Part shown: in pieces, positions 6,758 through 9,345 of the stretch
Layout: each line of letters begins with the position of its first letter
How positions within the stretch are numbered: the stretch's first letter is position 1
Origin: Fusobacteriaceae bacterium
GTDB lineage: Bacteria > Fusobacteriota > Fusobacteriia > Fusobacteriales > Fusobacteriaceae
DNA: 9,345 bases
Direction: 5' to 3'
Assembly: GCA_030625925.1 (NCBI GenBank)
Contig: DAOUPY010000033.1
Span: 1-9,345 of the forward strand
Made by a program: the position numbers and the translations under genes
Notes under the pieces: generated by a model
What the model saw: only the letters and a program-made list of their open reading frames with translations
What the model was told of the DNA's origin: nothing
Database searches by the model: none

Positions 6758-7438
6758 TTAATCTAAATTTGGCAAACTTTTATCTATATTATCAAAATGG
6801 ATACTTAAACTATTTTTTAATCCTTCTTCATCTCTATTTTTTAGGGCTTCTAAAATCATCTTATGATCCAAGTCTATTTTTTCCTTTCCGAATTTTTCTA
6901 AAACCATATCTCTAGAAGCCGTTATTGATTCTTCCAACAGTTCAGATATAGCAGAAATAATTGTGGTCAATAAAATATTTTTAGAAAACGACATCATTAA
7001 AAGGTGAAATTCTCTGTCTAAATCAGCTAATTTTTCAATGTCATTACAATTTAACATCTTCTCATAATTTTTTTCAACCTGCTGTATCTCCTCTAAAGTT
7101 ACCCTCTTGACCATAAATTCAACATTGGAGAGTTCCAGCATCTTTCTTAGTTCAATAACATCTCTTATTTTCCCCTTTTGTAATTCAAAAGCCAGAGATA
7201 ATGGACTACATAACATATTTTTAAAATCATTGGTGATATAGTTTCCTCCGCCTCTTTTACTTTCAATCAGGCCAATTATCTCTAATATCTTGATCCCTTC
7301 CCTTACCGATGACCTTCCAATATTTAAATTTTCAGCCAGGGTACGTTCCGGATATATTTGAGATCCATTTTTTAAATTACCCGATTTTATTTCTTGTTTT
7401 ATATGTTTTATTAATTTATGAAATTTTCTTTCTTCCAT
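6758..7438 (-). CDS. lctA: GntR/FadR-family transcriptional regulator with FCD domain (lctA-like)
   Basis: The 226-residue protein has a winged helix-turn-helix at about 5-70 (PERTLAENLNIGRSSVREGIKILE region at 30-53, with the family's R-S-S-V-R-E recognition helix, then GLIESKRGGGNYI as the wing). An FCD ligand-binding domain follows at about 90-217. His145 (in DREFH), His192 (DHKMI) and His214 are at the positions that bind metal in FCD domains. Such regulators usually sense hydroxy- or ketoacids such as lactate or pyruvate and dissociate from DNA when ligand is bound. The gene lies just upstream of etfB in the same direction, with its own terminator and promoter, and the palindrome before etfB fits its expected site. 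Repression relieved by lactate is inferred. The start has AAGGAGAGAGAG immediately before the ATG. Confidence 0.9.
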   Translation of the reverse strand: MEERKFHKLIKHIKQEIKSGNLKNGSQIYPERTLAENLNIGRSSVREGIKILEIIGLIESKRGGGNYITNDFKNMLCSPLSLAFELQKGKIRDVIELRKMLELSNVEFMVKRVTLEEIQQVEKNYEKMLNCNDIEKLADLDREFHLLMMSFSKNILLTTIISAISELLEESITASRDMVLEKFGKEKIDLDHKMILEALKNRDEEGLKNSLSIHFDNIDKSLPNLD

Positions 7439-7477
7439 CTCTCTCTCCTTTGTATACCTCTTTTACTTTCTTTAGTT

Positions 7478-7506
7478 ATTTTATCAACCTTTATAAAAAA
7501 AAACAA
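7478..7506 (-). promoter_or_regulatory. Promoter of the lctA-like gene
   Basis: TTGTTT (7501-7506) and TAAAAT (7478-7483) are separated by 17 bases. This gives a start near 7471 and a leader of about 33 bases. The -10 matches 5 of 6 consensus bases; the -35 is weak. A second TATAAT occurs upstream at about 7534-7539 without a good -35. Confidence 0.45.
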
Positions 7507-7570
7507 CTTTTAAAAAGTTCTGTTCTGCCTATTATAAAAAAAGGAAAATAGCATAGCATAAAGTTCCATC

Positions 7571-7607
7571 AAAAAATCACACTATTAATATAATAGTGTG
7601 ATTTTTT
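7571..7607. terminator. Bidirectional rho-independent terminator
   Basis: A perfect 17-bp stem (7571-7587 with 7591-7607) has a 3-base loop. A-tract and T-tract arms flank a TCACACTATTA core, so either strand gives a hairpin with a U-run. It ends the transcript of the small frameshifted gene (and perhaps the HD-GYP gene) and isolates the lctA promoter. Confidence 0.85.
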
Positions 7608-7805
7608 TAAACTCTGTTTTCATATATATATTTTTTAGTTTTGTAAAAGCATCATTAAAGTATGACCATTCATTCTTTTGGTTCCCTGTTCCTATATGGA
7701 GAGACATTACCACATTTGAAAATTTATGAAATGTATATTTAGAAAAGAGTTAACTTTATTTTGTAAAAATTCATTCTTTTCATCTACATAGATAGTTGCT
7801 TTCAT
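7585..7805 (-). pseudogene. Small protein gene with a -1 frameshift, unknown function
   Basis: ATG 7803-7805 follows GGAGGATTAATT, an excellent ribosome binding site, and a plausible promoter. The first frame reads MKATIYVDEKNEFLQNKVNS and then hits a stop at 7707-7709 after 32 residues. Restoring one base at the A4 run 7743-7746 (T4 on the coding strand) opens a second frame. That frame continues as FSKYTFHKFSNVVMSLHIGTGNQKNEWSYFNDAFTK in protein-like composition and ends at a stop inside the terminator stem (7585-7587), about 73 residues in all. I do not recognise the family. A homopolymer sequencing error or a recent inactivating deletion would both explain it; a 32-residue peptide is the third option. 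Confidence 0.5.
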
Positions 7806-7831
7806 AATTAATCCTCCATTATAATGCCCAA

Positions 7832-7859
7832 ATAATATAAACCCTTATTTTTTAATCAA
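7832..7859 (-). promoter_or_regulatory. Possible promoter of the small frameshifted gene
   Basis: TTGATT (7854-7859) and TATTAT (7832-7837) are separated by 16 bases. The implied start near 7825 leaves a leader of about 20 bases with the GGAGG site inside it. It lies in the 72-bp gap after the HD-GYP gene, which suggests the small gene is transcribed on its own. Confidence 0.4.
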
Positions 7860-7877
7860 GTTAAAGATAGAATTATT

Positions 7878-9345
7878 TTAATTTCCCTCAAAAATCCTTT
7901 CAAAATTTTTATGTTTTTTTATAAAAATTTTAACTATTTCAGGATCAAAATGTTTACCGCTTTCAGACCTTATTATCTCTACAGATTTTTCATGGGTAAA
8001 GGCTTTTTTATAAACCCTTTCCTGACGCAATGCATCGTATACATCTGCCAAAGCCACTATTCTGGCTTCAATTGGAATTTCTTCTTCTTTTAAGCCTTTT
8101 CCATATCCCAGCCCATTCCATTTTTCATGATGATATCTCACTATGTTTAAAGCTACCGGACTAATATCCAGATCCTTCATAAGATTATATCCTATTTCCA
8201 CATGATTTTTCATTGTTTCAAATTCTTCCTCTGTCAATTTCCCAGGTTTTTTTAAAATATTATCAGGTATCCCTATCTTTCCCACATCATGAAGTGAAGC
8301 GTATAATCCTATTTCATTTACAAAAGAATTTGGCATTTTAAGTTCTTCAGCCAATAATTCTGAATATTGGTTTAATCGTTTTATATGTGCACCTGTATCT
8401 TCATCGTTAAATGTATTGGCATTTTCCAGAGTTTCAACCAGACCAATAGTTAATTTTTTCAACTTCTTAGTAGTAGTTTTAAATTTTCTTAAATGATTAT
8501 AAACAAAACTTAGTAGGAGTATTGAAACTACTGAGATAATTATGGAGAGTTTATAATCTTTTGCTATCTCTATTTTTTGGATAAAAAATTTATTTTTATC
8601 TTTCTTTATCCGATAAGAAAATTCATTGTTTAATGAATTTATTAAAAAATAAAGTGTTTTGTCTTTTTTATGTATTCCAAAACTTAACTCTAGCTTATCC
8701 TGGATAGTCCCTGCAACTTGTAAAGTTTTTACACCATATAATTTTGAAAAATAATCAATTTGCTGCAATTCCCCTATTAAAATATCCGCTTTTTTAGAAC
8801 TCACTGCTGTCAATACTTCTTCTATATTTTTAAACTTTATTAAATTATTCCCTAACCCTTTATATAAGAGGTACTTTTCAATAAAAGAATTTTTTACTAC
8901 AGCAATACGGTATTTTTTTAGATTATCAAAATATGGAACATAGCCTTGATCATTGACATTAAAAATTAATAATGGCATTTGGGTATAAGGTTCAGTTATG
9001 AGTATTTCTTCAGTTTCAGATATTAATTCTTCCCCATTGACACTCAATATAAATGGGTCTACATCAAAATCAGAATCTGTATTTTCTCTTTCAAATTCTA
9101 TTTTTACTCCCAATATTTTATCAATTTCATAGAAGTAATTATTTAAAAATCCTTCTGGACCCTTATTTTCATTGATATAATATAGCTGTGGAAACTCTTC
9201 AGAGGAAGGAATTAAGACCTTTATTTTTTTCCTGTTTTCGATATACTCTTCAATTTTATTGGATATTTCCAACTTATTCTTCGTATAACTCAATATAAAT
9301 GGGTCTACATCAAAATCAGAATCTGTATTTTCTCTTTCAAATTCT
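7878..9345 (-). CDS. Membrane sensor HD-GYP phosphodiesterase with SBP_bac_3 domain (5' partial)
   Basis: The frame is open to the window edge, so the N-terminus is missing. The TTG at 9291-9293 has no ribosome binding site and is not a start. Residue numbers below count from that TTG. An extracytoplasmic solute-binding-type domain (SBP_bac_3) spans about 20-240, with KIKVLIPSSEEFPQLYYI and GFLNNYFYEIDKILGVKIEF. A membrane helix is at 249-266 (LSIIISVVSILLLSFVY), followed by a short linker. An HD-GYP domain at about 290-470 carries the metal residues His303, His335-Asp336, His364, His388-His389 and Asp417. Such proteins hydrolyse cyclic di-GMP in response to a ligand bound outside the membrane. 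The signature GYP is GYG here (396-398), though all metal ligands are kept. No promoter for it is in the window. An exact 58-bp repeat within the gene is described separately. Confidence 0.88.
   Translation of the reverse strand, partial: EFERENTDSDFDVDPFILSYTKNKLEISNKIEEYIENRKKIKVLIPSSEEFPQLYYINENKGPEGFLNNYFYEIDKILGVKIEFERENTDSDFDVDPFILSVNGEELISETEEILITEPYTQMPLLIFNVNDQGYVPYFDNLKKYRIAVVKNSFIEKYLLYKGLGNNLIKFKNIEEVLTAVSSKKADILIGELQQIDYFSKLYGVKTLQVAGTIQDKLELSFGIHKKDKTLYFLINSLNNEFSYRIKKDKNKFFIQKIEIAKDYKLSIIISVVSILLLSFVYNHLRKFKTTTKKLKKLTIGLVETLENANTFNDEDTGAHIKRLNQYSELLAEELKMPNSFVNEIGLYASLHDVGKIGIPDNILKKPGKLTEEEFETMKNHVEIGYNLMKDLDISPVALNIVRYHHEKWNGLGYGKGLKEEEIPIEARIVALADVYDALRQERVYKKAFTHEKSVEIIRSESGKHFDPEIVKIFIKKHKNFERIFEGN
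9042..9099. repeat. 58-bp direct repeat, internal copy
   Basis: This segment is identical over all 58 bases to 9288-9345. It encodes EFERENTDSDFDVDPFILS in the SBP domain of the HD-GYP protein. Confidence 0.97.
9288..9345. repeat. 58-bp direct repeat, copy at the window end
   Basis: This is identical to 9042-9099, offset by 246 bp (82 codons), so it encodes the same peptide in the same frame, directly before YTKNKLEIS. The match runs to the last base of the window, so its full extent is unknown. Tandem duplication or an assembly loop are the two explanations. Confidence 0.97.

Noticed and set aside
7309..7551. Plus-strand 80-codon frame over the regulator start
   Set aside because: It is antisense to a solid GntR gene and its control region, and has no ribosome binding site or family resemblance.
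7911..8093. Plus-strand 60-codon frame opposite the HD-GYP gene
   Set aside because: It is a Phe/Tyr-rich antisense shadow with no initiation signals.
9291..9293. TTG as start codon of the HD-GYP protein
   Set aside because: No Shine-Dalgarno sequence precedes it and the frame stays open to the window edge; a protein of this class also needs an N-terminal signal or membrane segment, which is missing here.
9042..9345. CRISPR-like repeat
   Set aside because: There are only two copies, they are coding and in frame, and the spacing of 188 bases is far too long.

Overview
The window is very AT-rich, has strong GGAGG-type ribosome binding sites, and encodes an anaerobic lactate-oxidation module. 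This points to a strict anaerobe, most likely a Fusobacteriota member of the Ilyobacter/Propionigenium/Psychrilyobacter type, with a clostridium as the alternative. The assignment rests on composition and gene content only; no rRNA or tRNA is present. Every supported gene is on the minus strand, so transcription runs from high to low coordinates.

Central module (1266-7438). In transcription order it holds a FadR-type GntR regulator, then etfB, etfA with an N-terminal [4Fe-4S] ferredoxin-like domain, a GlcD-type FAD-dependent lactate dehydrogenase, and an LctP-type lactate permease. The order matches the lctABCDE genes of Acetobacterium woodii, whose LDH/Etf complex oxidises lactate with NAD+ by electron confurcation, spending reduced ferredoxin. 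A perfect palindrome of the PdhR/LldR operator class (AATTGGT-3-ACCAATT) lies 20 bp before etfB. The regulator gene has its own promoter and terminator. A strong intrinsic terminator sits between the dehydrogenase and the permease, directly before the permease ribosome binding site, so the permease is probably expressed at a different level. No lactate racemase gene (lctF) is visible.

Left flank (1-1265). A partial gene starting with TTG encodes the N-terminus of a membrane-anchored protein resembling NAPE-PLD/UlaG-like metallo-beta-lactamase-fold hydrolases. Upstream of it is a 178-bp element with imperfect terminal inverted repeats (MITE-like). Next come a decayed 3' fragment of a second lactate permease gene (about 87% identical to the intact one, with a frameshift) and a small coiled-coil ORF whose last codons and stop are read out of that fragment. 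The flank looks rearranged.

Right flank (7439-9345). A bidirectional terminator separates the regulator from a small frameshifted gene, which follows a gene for a membrane c-di-GMP phosphodiesterase-type sensor (extracytoplasmic SBP_bac_3 domain, one membrane helix, HD-GYP domain with GYG in place of GYP). That gene runs off the window. The last 58 bases exactly repeat an internal segment of the same gene, in the same frame 82 codons away, which suggests either a tandem duplication or an assembly loop at a contig end.

No CRISPR array, intact transposase, tRNA, rRNA or phage gene was seen. The main system is a known type; the novel details are regulatory and structural.
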